From: Daphnia carinata
Taxonomy: Eukaryota > Arthropoda > Branchiopoda > Diplostraca > Daphniidae
Assembly (NCBI RefSeq): GCF_022539665.2
Contig: NC_081331.1
Coordinates: forward strand, 12,556,638-12,620,637
Reading direction: 5' to 3'
DNA length: 64,000 nt
Shown: one piece after another, positions 21,698-32,007 of the stretch
How the letters are laid out: each line of letters opens with the position of its first letter
Numbering within the stretch: the stretch's first letter is position 1
Notes under the pieces: model-generated
What the model saw: the letters and a program-made list of their open reading frames with translations, nothing else
Told to the model about the DNA's origin: nothing
Databases searched by the model: none
Position numbers and translations under genes: made by a program

Positions 21698-23329
21698 ATG
21701 TCGCATCAAACTGGAATCAGAGGTACATTTGTGATAAAAACGTTCGGGTCGAGTGATTTTCAACTTGAGTTCCTCATTCAGGAAACAACGAGCTTATTTC
21801 ATTTTTCGGCAAGTGCAGGGATGGACAAATTCGAGTCTTCAGAGTTTCAATCATAAATGGTAATTGGGTTGTGTTAGGAATGTGTATACTTTTGGCTGAT
21901 AAAATAATACTGATTATCAACATTGGAATTTGATCAATAAGTATTTGACGTTCACCCATGATAGCTTATCATTTAAGCCATTGTTTATAAGCAAATATTG
22001 AACTTTAATTATGCTTTACAGAGGAATTAAGCCTAAATGAATTTGCAAAAAAGCAGTCAAACTGGGAAGAAGATTTTGACAACTTAATTCCTTTCCTACT
22101 GGAAGAAAATCAACCGGCCTACCTCCTCTTCAGGTAATCCCAACAGGTTCCTTGTGAATTTTTTTGTTACTGAAGTTTACATATTATGCAGGTTTGATTC
22201 TCAAAACTCCTTGGGCTATGAGTGGCTCTTTATTACTTGGATACCTGAGCATGCCCCAGTAAGAGAAAAAATGATCTATGCATCAACTAAGGCCACTCTA
22301 AAAACCCAGTTTGGTACTGGGCAAATTAAAGAAGACATCCTTGGAACAGTTCCAGTCAGTATTAATTTAAATTGTGAATATCTTTTCATAACAAAGTAAA
22401 ACTTAAACTAGTTTTTCTGTCTCCATACATCTGTTTAATAGGAGGATTTGACTCTTAAGGGCTATCTTAAGCAAAAAAGAAATGCAGCAGCCCCAGCCCC
22501 TTTGACTATGGCAGAAGAAGAACTGGCGTTGGTTAAAAAAACCGAAACAAATGCACATATAGGTTACGATTCAAAACATCAAACACTCAGCGGCGTTGCT
22601 TTCCCTATCGCTGAAGCTGGGCTAAAGGCCATGATTGATTTCAAGCACAAAAGCTATTCTTACGTCCAGCTAAGCATTGGTCAATGATATTTCGTATCAG
22701 CTTAGACGACTACGATACTGAACTTTTTTTCCCTTAAAAGATATGGCCAAGGAAATCGTCAATCTTGAAAACGCAGAAGAGGTTAACGTCCACGTCTTGG
22801 GTAGTCGGGTACCAGATGATCATGGAAGATATCATCTCTTTCGTTTCCCGCATTCACACGAAGGCGATTTCCTTGAGAGCATAGGTTTGAAAGCTGCTGC
22901 ATAGAGAATAAGACACCATACCACATATTTAATGATTTTTTTTTTTATTTCTTTCGGTTTTACTAGTCTTTATCTATTCTATGCCTGGCTACGCATGCTC
23001 GATTCGCGAGCGCATGCTTTACTCGAGTTGTAAAGGACCTATCACTGACTTGATTGAAAACAAACTGCTAATTCAAATTGACAAAAAGGTAAGCTGCGTG
23101 CATTAAATAATGTTTCACTTAATGTGCGTCGTTTAAAATTAGTGAATTGAAATTTTATTAAATTCCCTAGATCGAAGTTGAGAAAGGAGAGGAATTGACA
23201 GAAGAGTTTGTGATGGATGAGTTGCACCCAAAAAAGAACCTTCACCAACCTAAATTTGAAAAACCTAAAGGTCCTCCTGGGAGAGGCGCACGTCGCTTAA
23301 CCAATCAAAAACCACAAGAGCATGTCTGA
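21698..23329 (+). CDS. twf: Twinfilin, two-domain ADF-H actin-monomer-binding protein
   Basis: Eight exons, 21698-21722, 21782-21859, 22022-22133, 22192-22354, 22442-22679, 22741-22884, 22967-23088 and 23171-23329, give 346 aa (animal twinfilins are about 340-350). It begins MSHQTGI like other twinfilins. Two actin-depolymerising-factor homology domains follow (about 5-135 and 175-310), with family-specific stretches such as [26 protein letters not shown] and [19 protein letters not shown]. The C-terminal tail [15 protein letters not shown] is the basic region known in the family to bind capping protein and phosphoinositides. Twinfilin sequesters ADP-actin and caps or depolymerises filament ends in the cytosol. 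All intron phases agree. Confidence 0.95.
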
Positions 23330-23947
23330 TTTGTCACAACTAAAAACGCAAATACCCAGTTTTTTAAACATGCAGTTGAAAATGAAATGTCAGAAGCAAA
23401 GAGCATTGTTTTATGGTAAGTGCCTAGCTTATAGACTGTTTTCCTATCCAGTGGTATTTAATGGCAAGCGCAATTATAAGCTGTTTGTGTGATTTTGTGT
23501 GGAACAAATAATGAAACAAATTCGATTCGTCTTCTTTATCGGTTCATACCACGCAAAACGCTGCATTATTACATTATCAGGTAATATTGCGAACTCGGAC
23601 AACAAAAATCGTAATGTGCAGTGAATCCTCACAATCTTACGTTTCTTACGCTACCTTACGCTAAGGAAAACGCGACCAAAGTTCATTTTTTTATTCTTCA
23701 GAGTTCGCTTACGAGGCATGAAGGATTGCGTGTTTTCTGAAACTGATTCATGAGATGGACCAGGAATATTGGGTTTTTGCTTTTCGGATTGCCATACATA
23801 TCCACTTATCTATGGCAACCTGTTTATCCCAAAAAACAAACAAACAAAATCAGCCCTTTTTTTCAGATCGCCAATCAAGACGTCAACAAGACTAAATATC
23901 AATGACTAATTATATTTATGTGACCATCCAATCTTTGTAAGCTCTAT
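23330..23947. other. Convergent intergenic region, twinfilin and TIMMDC1
   Basis: About 620 nt between the 3' ends of two convergent genes. No gene, RNA or repeat is seen. Confidence 0.5.
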
Positions 23948-25142
23948 TCAGCTAGACGATGTTACCAATTTTATTGGTAATGCGTTTTGTCCATTCAAAT
24001 CTTTGTTGCTGTCCTCATTTTCACGATTTTCCTTATTAGTAGTAGTTTGCAAATTTGCTTTCATGGCCAATTCTAAATCATGTGCAATTCCCAGTTTCCC
24101 AAGCGCTTCTTTTCTTTGAGGACTCTCAGCCGTTACTTCCCTATTCAAGTGACATTTTGGTTAAACTTCAAGCAAAAATTCTTTCTGAATAACTTCGTAC
24201 CTATTGGCGGCTTCTTTCCATCCTTTCTTCCAGTAGCGTAAATCCTCAGCTGTAGTGCCACTAAGCTTCATGATTCCAACTGTTAGGACACCTGCTACTG
24301 TGCCCATGGCTGCTCCTGCAAAACCACCCGAGATCATTGCTTTTGGTCCCATCGGTAGCTTGTACATAGCTCCTGCAGAAAAAATTTATTCAAGATTACA
24401 ATAGTTCTTTAGGAAGGTAACATTTACCTGCCAGTAATCCACCAGCTGAGTATTCAAACACACTTGATTTGTTCCTGTAGGTCGACACTGCTGTGGTAAA
24501 AAATCTATTGGTTTTGCCAACATTGTTAATCATTGTGCTTCAGAATTTTTTGGTTGTGGTTTGCCGAATTGTTGCATATACTCACGTGAAGGCCCCTGTG
24601 AAAAGAGCCAGTCTCCATCCCACTCTCCAGCCTCCTTGAGCCATAGACTTGGTTACACTGAACTGTAATTTGCTCTGTTATGGTAAATCCTAATTAGATA
24701 TACCTACATTGTTTTGTTTGAATTCAATGCTTACATTACTTTGGCTTCAAAATGATTTTCAAATGTGGATGCTTTGTTCCTGTTTATGAAGTCATCATAC
24801 TCAATCTTAGATGCAGGGATGCCTCCAAGGAACATTCCTGCAATTAGACCTGCAGCTCCAGCAGAGAGAACATTGTCCAGTTCAGGGCTGATGCTGTTAA
24901 ACTCACTATTGCATGAATTGAGTTAACCAATAAGAACTAATGAAAGTGTTGAAATGGAAATACTCAGTTTCGAATATAGATTTCAGTCGATCCCAGCCGG
25001 TTTCATTTCGAATATTCATATTTGCCCTCTCTGCTAGCTTCTGTGCAGTTGGAGAAGTTGGGTCAATAACATCGTTGTTCGATATTATTTCCACGCCAAA
25101 AATGGTAAGTCCTAATCGCACAGGTACTATTCGCTTCCACAT
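23948..25142 (-). CDS. TIMMDC1: TIMMDC1, mitochondrial complex I assembly factor (Tim17/22/23 family)
   Basis: Six exons, 25142-24964, 24905-24740, 24674-24586, 24504-24428, 24372-24201 and 24140-23948, give 291 aa (human TIMMDC1 is 285). The motif ETGWDRL corresponds to the conserved ESGWDRL before the membrane region. Hydrophobic Gly/Ala-rich segments follow (AGAAGLIAGMFLGGIP, GWRLALFTGAFTFFTTAV, SAGGLLAGALY, GGFAGAAMGTVAGVLTVG), with GWRxGWR and VSTYRNK as in the family. It is a multipass inner-membrane protein that helps assemble the membrane arm of complex I. The start at 25142 gives the expected length. An open frame further upstream (25401-25210) could be joined only across an implausibly short intron. 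The hydrophilic C-terminus is poorly conserved, as in other members. Confidence 0.88.
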
Positions 25143-25797
25143 TTTTTTAACTTATACCGGTAGCGTATGTTTTGCTGGAAATTTACTAGCAGACAACAAT
25201 TGCAAGATATCATTGTGTTAGGCAACCTCTTCTTCTGTCATTCAACGTATGTTGCAGTGAGCTAGCTGGCATGAACTCTTGTGGGCAAGTTCCCAAAAGG
25301 AATCTAGGGTTTACGACTTTTGGTTGCAAATTCCCGACACTTAGACTTCTAGTATAATTTAATGTCATGACTTTGGTAATACTGCGTAATAGTGCGAACA
25401 CCGAGAGAGTTGAATACTTTGCTATAGCACCCCTGCGCTACATCCTGCTAGCGCATCAACATTTGTTATAGTTTTTCCCCTTTTCCCCCAAATTTATGAT
25501 CTCATGAAAAATAGAAAATCAATTTTCGTAATTCTTTTTTATTTAAAATCTTAAGCGCATCTGTTCGTTGCTAAATTGAATAATAATAAGGAATGTCAGT
25601 AGCAATGAACGGCTATTGCATCGCATGGATGTATCGGTATAAGATTATGAGTCAGATAACCGTTGATCAACATTTTATTGGTAAGTTACAAAGCTTAAAA
25701 AAAATCTTCACCAAAACAACCTTTACCAAACTTGCAAACTCACTGGATCGGCAACAGTGTTTTTCGCTAAACAAGTATTAAGCAGACGCCACTACAA
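25143..25797. other. Divergent intergenic region, TIMMDC1 and the C1orf109-like gene
   Basis: About 655 nt, presumably containing both promoters. A 63-codon minus-strand frame (25401-25210) is not supported by any similarity I recognise. Confidence 0.45.
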
Positions 25798-26521
25798 ATG
25801 TTTTCAAGTTTTTCCAATATGGAAATCCTGAGAGCAAGCATACTAAAAACTTATTCTGCAATTGACGTCCATCGTGTTAAATGGAATGAAATACTTAAAA
25901 GTTTTGAATCATCACTTCAGGCTTTGGCAGGATTGGTTGATCAGTTAGAATGTGTTCTAAGAACAGAACCTTGTGAGCTATCCAGAAACTTTCCTGATCT
26001 ACAAGGTAAACTGGAACAGATCATCCGAGCCTTGGTGGAAGAGGAGATGACTACAATGACCATTTTACTGTATGAAATACATAAATAAGTTTTTGCTAGA
26101 AATAATACTTTATAATTACAGTCAGAGAGGAGCTTAATCAATTGAACCAAAAAATAAAAAGCATCTGTGAAGTTACTTATAAAGTTTATGTGGATTACTG
26201 TGATACGACACAATCTATCCCAGCAGTCTATCAAGGAACATCACTTTATCCACCAATTAGTCAAATGATTGAGTGGATAGATGATATCAACTTGTGCTAT
26301 GTCAATAAGTATCAGCTTTGTAGATGATTTACACTTCATGGCACCATTTGATATAATCTTTGTTTGTTCACAGGCTGACCAACGCAAAATATTTACTTGA
26401 AGTTTTCGATTGTTCACCACAAGCTGTAATAAATTTACAAAGTATTTTGAATTTCAAGAATAATTTTTCAACAGTTGATGCCATAATGGCTAAAATGTCT
26501 ATTTTTCTTCTTGAAAACTAA
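25798..26521 (+). CDS. AIRIM: C1orf109/AIRIM-like protein (AFG2-interacting ribosome maturation factor)
   Basis: Three exons, 25798-26069, 26126-26308 and 26374-26521, give 200 aa (human C1orf109 is 203). Overall similarity is low, but the order of landmarks agrees. An N-terminal helix with WNEILKSFESSLQALAGLVDQL corresponds to the human WQSALRDCQPLLSSLSNLAEQL, then FPDLQGKLEQ to FPDLKERL. The conserved segment PPISQMIEWIDDINLCYVNKY aligns with SPSVADMLEWLQDIERHYRKSY, followed by the KYLL motif and a hydrophobic end SIFLLEN. In vertebrates this protein works with AFG2A/AFG2B and CINP in late pre-60S ribosome maturation. The second acceptor is set at 26125, because the earlier AG gives a frameshift. 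Met at 25816 is an alternative start. Function is transferred by family resemblance only. Confidence 0.7.
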
Positions 26522-27019
26522 AATAATTTTCATACAATTGTATTTCAACAAATACATTCTGGTACTCAAACAAGACCTGTCGATCTTTTACATCACTAAC
26601 TTGGTTGCAGTATTTGAATTTTTTATTAATATTTAGGTTCATGTCTTTTTTTTTTGTTGGTGATATCTTTTTAGGGATGGATTTTTGTCACGACTATTAA
26701 ATAACCAAATATAATACCTACGGTGTTCACCAAGTTCCCGGTAGCCCAAAGGTTTTTGGAATAAATACATTGTGCAATGCCGTTAGCTGCGCAAGGGTAC
26801 TAGAAGTCGATGCAGTGGGTTTTAGATTGTGAAAATTGTGGTTGTCAAGGAAAGACTGTTTGGCGTTCACGCAAAAGGATAATGCGTTAGAAAAATTTTT
26901 TGATTAAAAAAGGGCAGCATGTTGGTAGTTTACTCTGGTTAAGCGGAAAAAATATAATATAGAAAACTAAGAGTACGTTTAAAGGTTTTCGCCAATTTTA
27001 TGGCAATCCGTTTTACACA
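26522..27019. other. Intergenic region up to the palindrome
   Basis: About 500 AT-rich nt containing no supported gene. It ends in an A tract at the outer edge of the left palindrome arm. Confidence 0.5.
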
Positions 27020-27202
27020 AAAAAAAAAAAAATTTCGCCAAAAAAAAAAAGAAAAATCACACTTTTTTCTTTTTTTCCGACACGTAGCCATCTACCGCTC
27101 AGACTCGTTATTACTGGCGTAGGCAATTTCAGTCCATTGGATGCCATTCGCAGTTAGTTCAGGAACGTGGATGGAACGCGTGGCTGGAGGAACAATTGAA
27201 AA

Positions 27203-27946
27203 ATGGATAAGATAATACAACAAAAGGATGGTAAGTATAAACATTATTATATTGGTTTTCAATTATTAACTATTGTTTATTAGATCAAATTATGAAGCTG
27301 CAGGCCCAATTATTGGAACAACACAAAATATTAGATAACAGCAAAGCTAAGGATGGAAAAGCCTAATACGTAATGATTCTATTTATTTGCTTTTATTCAT
27401 TTGTGTTTTGTAGCTCAAATTTTGAGTCTACAAGCTCAGCTAGGGGAAAAGAACAAATTGGAACGGAACAGTTTCCAAACAGTGAAAGAGGTTTTTCCAA
27501 ACTCATCCCTAACTGAACATGAGGATGAATTGGCATTAGGTGAACACAGTCAGGTACCTAAACTTTTCAAATAAGAATTCAAAATAAGTATAGAATTTTA
27601 AAAAACAATTATTTATTGTTTAGTTATTCAGTCTACCACCTGACAGTGTTTTAAAGTTAAATTCTGTTAGTGCTGCACTAAAAGAATTGTTAGTAATAAG
27701 TCCATGCAGCGAAGGAATTGAACAATTGTGGGACTGTATTTGGGCCGAAAATGGGTGTGGTATGGAAACTGAGATATGGCATGAGTTCAACATAAAACAT
27801 GAATTAGGTACTTTTCGGTTTTTTGTCTATTGAAAAAAGTATTTTTAATGCAATTATTTTGCATTCACAGAATTTTAGTGGGGGATCAAGTCAAGTCTGG
27901 AAGTGTTACAGGATGGAAGAGTGAGCCTACAGTTGAAAAACACTGA
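27203..27946 (+). pseudogene. Left copy of unrecognised small gene, probably broken by a donor mutation
   Basis: Candidate exons are 27203-27230, 27284-27355, 27414-27553, 27624-27807 and 27879-27946. They mirror the right copy exactly. The second donor reads GAAAAG instead of GT, so splicing there should fail, and read-through meets a TAA after a few codons (KDGKA then stop). The protein would otherwise begin MDKIIQQKD and carry two similar glutamine/leucine-rich modules (QIMKLQAQLLEQ and QILSLQAQLGEK). I recognise no family. The last acceptor is uncertain. A further frame (28020-28214, ending HHTWTV) downstream in both arms may belong to the same or another transcript. Confidence 0.4.
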
Positions 27947-28724
27947 AAGTGCATTACCATTAAGGTATGAGGTAAAGTAATAGAGTATGCAAATTGTCTA
28001 ATGAGAAGTACCATCTTGTGTGAATGAATCCTGTGTAACAGCAATCCTTTATAGTTCTGTCACAGCTAGAGCCTCAAATAATTCTGCTGCTCTGGCTAAA
28101 GAACAACTTGTCCTTTACGTTCAGAGTGTTGGTGAAGCTGGGTACTTAAATGGCCCTAAAGATGTTTCATTTCGTTGGCATTGCAGCGATGAACATCATA
28201 CATGGACTGTTTAGGTATGAAAGGAATTTTCTTGAAAATTTTTTGAATTTATGACAAAGCATTTCTCCTGCTTTTTGCCAACCATGTCTAATCTAAAAAA
28301 AAAAATTATCCAATAGGAAAGGATTTTCAGCATACTGGGAACACAACTATCAACAATGCAACATTCTAGGGGTGCTATTTTATCATTCAAGAGCCTTGTA
28401 CAATGATTTTCATCTGCAATTTGTATGGCCTTTCCCAAGCTTCTGCCAGAAGTTGAATCTATAAGTCATGTAAGTCACATGAGCAACAATTGATATGTTT
28501 AATGGTGTTGTTTTTCTTTTCTCAATATAGGTTAATAGTAAAATTGGATCTGAAAAGATTCTTGGTTGGGGCAAGACACTGAATAAATTGTATTGATTGG
28601 ATGGATGACATGACATTGCTATACTTAATTCGGATTCCCCAGACGGTATTTGATATTAAAAAAATTGAAGTGCATATCTGGGCTCCCTTCTTTTCTGAAG
28701 CCCCGTTTCCCCTTGACTCATAAT

Positions 28725-29045
28725 AAGCCCGTAGGGGGTCATGCCCCTACTGTACGGTATATATAAAAACAACATATACCGAGGTTTGGAGGGCTCTGGC
28801 CGGAAAGGGGACGTGGGGTGCCGCTTAGTCCGATGATGTGTTCACGGAGGGTGACGTGGCTGCCCACAAATCCGAACTAAAGGTTAATCGCTCCTGTAAA
28901 AATGTTCCAAATCTTCAGCTCTTCTTCCGGCTTCTCTTAGCCAATCACCGGGTAATCTCCCCGGTGGGTCAACAAGGCAGTGTCTCCCCCTGCCTGGGTT
29001 GACGGCAACTTTTGAAAGGGCTATTGTGCCTTTTTAAAGTTGCAA
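28725..29045 (+). other. Block of consecutive stem-loops in the left arm
   Basis: Directly visible stems: GTAGGGG (28731-28737) with CCCCTAC (28744-28750); CGGTATAT (28755-28762) with ATATACCG (28774-28781); CACCGGG (28946-28952) with CCCGGTG (28960-28966); GTCAAC plus AGGCAG (28968-28980) with CTGCCT plus GTTGAC (28990-29003), a 12-bp stem with a small internal loop; and GCAACTTT (29005-29012) with AAAGTTGC (29036-29043). The block is richer in G and C than its surroundings and has no long open frame. It could be a structured RNA or a transposable-element terminus; no known family was recognised. Confidence 0.6.
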
Positions 29046-29261
29046 AAATAATTGTAATGTGCAGAGAATTGTCAATAAAATTTTTTTTATAAAATGTTTT
29101 TTGCAAAATTTGTTATTTTCATTGTCTGTGTTCACACATTACATTTATCAACTTTTTTTTTTTTAGCTTGCTCATTTTACCTTTATTGTTTATGCCACCT
29201 TTGATGGTAAGTATTGTTTCCATTGGTTTATCGTTTATCTGTATGCATTTATTTATTATTC

Positions 29262-29330
29262 AGGGATCGAACCCTGGATGTTCGGCATACCGCGCCGATG
29301 CTTTACCAATGAGCCATGAATCATATAATG
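29262..29330 (-). tRNA. tRNA-like sequence 1 in palindrome spacer (probably not functional)
   Basis: Read on the minus strand: A box TGGCTCATTGGTAAAGC, a 5-bp anticodon stem TCGGC/GCCGA around a 7-nt loop GCGGTAT, and a B box GGGTTCGATCCC. The base before the anticodon position is not U and the acceptor stem does not pair, so it is a tRNA relic or tRNA-derived element. It pairs by position with tRNA-like sequence 3 across the palindrome centre. Confidence 0.45.
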
Positions 29331-29443
29331 TCAAGTCGGCTTTTTTCTAGTCACTTGCGGACTTGCATTTACACTTTGAATAAAACTGACCAATACTGCA
29401 ATATTTTTTTCTACATTTAGACATAGCTCTTTATACATCTACT

Positions 29444-29514
29444 AAGGTTTGAACCCAGGGTAACAGTTATCGCAGCTGAATGCTCTACCACAGAGCTATG
29501 GACCTTAAGAAGTG
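29444..29514 (-). tRNA. tRNA-like sequence 2 at the palindrome centre (probably not functional)
   Basis: On the minus strand: A box TAGCTCTGTGGTAGAGC, with a perfect 4-bp D stem (GCTC/GAGC), and a B box GGGTTCAAACC. The anticodon stem is poor and no acceptor stem forms. The dyad axis of the palindrome (about 29482) falls inside this element. Confidence 0.45.
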
Positions 29515-29598
29515 AATAGAAAGATAAACATATAGTTGTGAAAGACTGCATAAACATCCTAGACGATAACATATGATATGCGATAATAAAAAATTTAA

Positions 29599-29672
29599 AT
29601 ATATCTCGTGGCTCAATGTTATAGCATCGGCGTTGCACGCTGAATGTCTGGGGATCGATTCCCATGCCAGTA
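29599..29672 (+). tRNA. tRNA-like sequence 3 in palindrome spacer (probably not functional)
   Basis: On the plus strand: A box TGGCTCAATGTTATAGC and a 5-bp anticodon stem TCGGC/GCTGA (one G-U pair) around GTTGCAC. That loop would give anticodon UGC (Ala). B box GGGATCGATTCCC. The acceptor stem is weak. It is a diverged inverted copy of tRNA-like sequence 1. Confidence 0.45.
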
Positions 29673-29918
29673 AAACAATAAACAAATACAAAATTACTTC
29701 AGAAAATATCCATGTATTAGTATAATAAATAATAATTGAATACTTACAGATAAACGATACAACGGTGGCAAAAACAATAAAGATGAATTGAGCAAGCTAA
29801 ATAAAAAAAAAGTTGATAAATGTAATGTGTGAATTCAGACAATGAAAATAATAAATTTTGCAAAAAACATTTTATAAAAAAAATTTTATTGACAATTCTC
29901 TGCACATTACAATTATTT

Positions 29919-30239
29919 TTGCAACTTTAAAAAGGCACAATAGCCCTTTCAAGAGTTGCCGTCAACCCAGGCAGGGGGAGACACTGCCTTGTTGACCCAC
30001 CGGGGAGATTACCCGGTGATTGGCTAAGAGAAGCCGGAAGAAGAGCTGAAGATTTGGAACATTTTTACAGGAGCGATTAACCTTTAGTTCGGATTTGTGG
30101 GCAGCCACGTCACCCTCCGTGAACACATCATCGGACTAAGCGGCACCCCACGTCCCCTTTCCGGCCAGAGCCCTCCAAACCTCGGTATATGTTGTTTTTA
30201 TATATACCGTACAGTAGGGGCATGACCCCCTACGGGCTT
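29919..30239 (-). other. Mirrored block of consecutive stem-loops in the right arm
   Basis: Reverse-complement copy of the block at 28725-29045 with the stems preserved. The only difference I noted lies near the last stem (AAGAGTTGCC here against AAAAGTTGCC in the mirrored left copy). Confidence 0.6.
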
Positions 30240-31017
30240 ATTATGAGTCAAGGGGAAACGGGGCTTCAGAAAAGAAGGGAGCCCAGATATGCACTTCAAT
30301 TTTTTTAATATCAAATACCGTCTGGGGAATCCGAATTAAGTATAGCAATGTCATGTCATCCATCCAATCAATACAATTTATTCAGTGTCTTGCCCCAACC
30401 AAGAATCTTTTCAGATCCAATTTTACTATTAACCTATATTGAGAAAAGAAAAACAACACCATTAAACATATCAATTGTTGCTCATGTGACTTACATGACT
30501 TATAGATTCAACTTCTGGCAGAAGCTTGGGAAAGGCCATACAAATTGCAGATGAAAATCATTGTACAAGGCTCTTGAATGATAAAATAGCACCCCTAGAA
30601 TGTTGCATTGTTGATAGTTGTGTTCCCAGTATGCTGAAAATCCTTTCCTATTGGATAATTTTTTTTTTTAGATTAGACATGGTTGGCAAAAAGCAGGAGA
30701 AATGCTTTGTCATAAATTCAAAAAATTTTCAAGAAAATTCCTTTCATACCTAAACAGTCCATGTATGATGTTCATCGCTGCAATGCCAACGAAATGAAAC
30801 ATCTTTAGGGCCATTTAAGTACCCAGCTTCACCAACACTCTGAACGTAAAGGACAAGTTGTTCTTTAGCCAGAGCAGCAGAATTATTTGAGGCTCTAGCT
30901 GTGACAGAACTATAAAGGATTGCTGTTACACAGGATTCATTCACACAAGATGGTACTTCTCATTAGACAATTTGCATACTCTATTACTTTACCTCATACC
31001 TTAATGGTAATGCACTT

Positions 31018-31761
31018 TCAGTGTTTTTCAACTGTAGGCTCACTCTTCCATCCTGTAACACTTCCAGACTTGACTTGATCCCCCACTAAAATTCTGTGTA
31101 TGCAAAATAGTTGCATTAAAAATACTTTTTTCAATAGACAAAAAACCGAAAAGTACCTAATTCATGTTTTATGTTGAACTCATGCCATATCTCAGTTTCC
31201 ATACCACACCTATTTTCGGCCCAAATACAGTCCCACAATTGTTCAATTCCTTCGCTGCATGGACTTATTACTAACAATTCTTTTAGTGCAGCACTAACAG
31301 AATTTAACTTTAAAACACTGTCAGGTGGTAGACTGAATAACTAAACAATAAATAATTGTTTTTTAAAATTCTATACTTATTTTGAATTCTTATTTGAAAA
31401 GTTTAGGTACCTGACTGTGTTCACCTAATGCCAATTCATCCTCATGTTCAGTTAGGGATGAGTTTGGAAAAACCTCCTTCACTGTTTGGAAACTGTTCCG
31501 TTCCAATTTGTTCTTTTCCCCTAGCTGAGCTTGTAGACTCAAAATTTGAGCTACAAAACACAAATGAATAAAAGCAAATAAATAGAATCATTACGTATTA
31601 GGCCTTACCATCCTTAGCTTTGCTGTTATCTAATATTTTGTGTTGTTCCAATAATTGGGCCTGCAGCTTCATAATTTGATCTAATAAACAATAGTTAATA
31701 ATTGAAAACCAATATAATAATGTTTATACTTACCATCCTTTTGTTGTATTATCTTATCCAT
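31018..31761 (-). CDS. Right copy of unrecognised small gene, predicted coiled-coil protein
   Basis: Exons 31761-31734, 31680-31609, 31550-31411, 31340-31157 and 31085-31018 have GT/AG borders and consistent phase, giving 163 aa. Exons 2 and 3 encode related modules (DQIMKLQAQLLEQ, AQILSLQAQLGEK) with leucines and hydrophobics in heptad-like spacing. This suggests a short coiled coil built by exon duplication. A hydrophilic linker and a segment IEQLWDCIWAENRCGMETE follow. There is no signal peptide or membrane segment. I recognise no family and assign no function. The final exon could instead be read in another frame if a different acceptor is used. A mirrored frame at 30944-30750 may be a further exon. 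Confidence 0.4.
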
Positions 31762-32007
31762 TTTTCAATTGTTCCTCCAGCCACGCGTTATTCTCCATCC
31801 ACGTTCCTGAACTAACTGCGAATGGCATCCAATGGACTGAAATTGCCTACGCAAGTAATAACGAGTCTGAGCGGTAGATGGCTACGTGTCGGAAAAAAAG
31901 AAAAAAGTGTGATTTTTTTTTTTTTTTTGGCGAAATTTTTTTTTCGCCATCTACCGGTTACTTTCTAGTTAATTCTCTACATCCACTCACCGAATAATTG
32001 ACACATT

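Larger units (their letters stand above)
27020..29180 (+). repeat. Left arm of a giant imperfect palindrome
   Basis: This stretch recurs in reverse complement at about 29785-31944. Mirror positions sum to 58964 without drift from about 27203 to 28616. Identity is very high, with scattered single-base differences. It contains one copy of an unrecognised small gene, further open frames in the same layout, and a stem-loop-rich block. The outer edge lies in an A-rich tract followed by TTTCGCC. Toward the centre the similarity fades after about 29180, although the tRNA-like units beyond are still arranged symmetrically. Confidence 0.95.
29785..31944 (-). repeat. Right arm of the giant imperfect palindrome
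   Basis: Reverse complement of the left arm. Differences include the second donor of the embedded gene (intact GTAAGG here, GAAAAG on the left) and a Gly/Arg codon change in its fourth exon. Beyond the outer edge comes TTTCGCCATCTACC, which partly echoes CCATCTACC inside the arm. Confidence 0.95.

Noticed and set aside
25210-25401. N-terminal extension of TIMMDC1
   Set aside because: Joining it needs an intron of roughly 35 nt with a weak donor. The shorter start already gives the family length.
28725-29045. Hammerhead ribozyme in the stem-loop block
   Set aside because: A CTGATGA core with the matching GAAA is not present in the right geometry on either strand.
29168-29350. 60-codon frame in the palindrome spacer
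   Set aside because: It runs through tRNA-like sequence 1 and is not mirrored intact on the other side.
27020-31944. Simple MITE or fold-back element
   Set aside because: The arms hold spliceable exons and are far longer than usual MITE ends, and I saw no clear target-site duplication at the outer edges.
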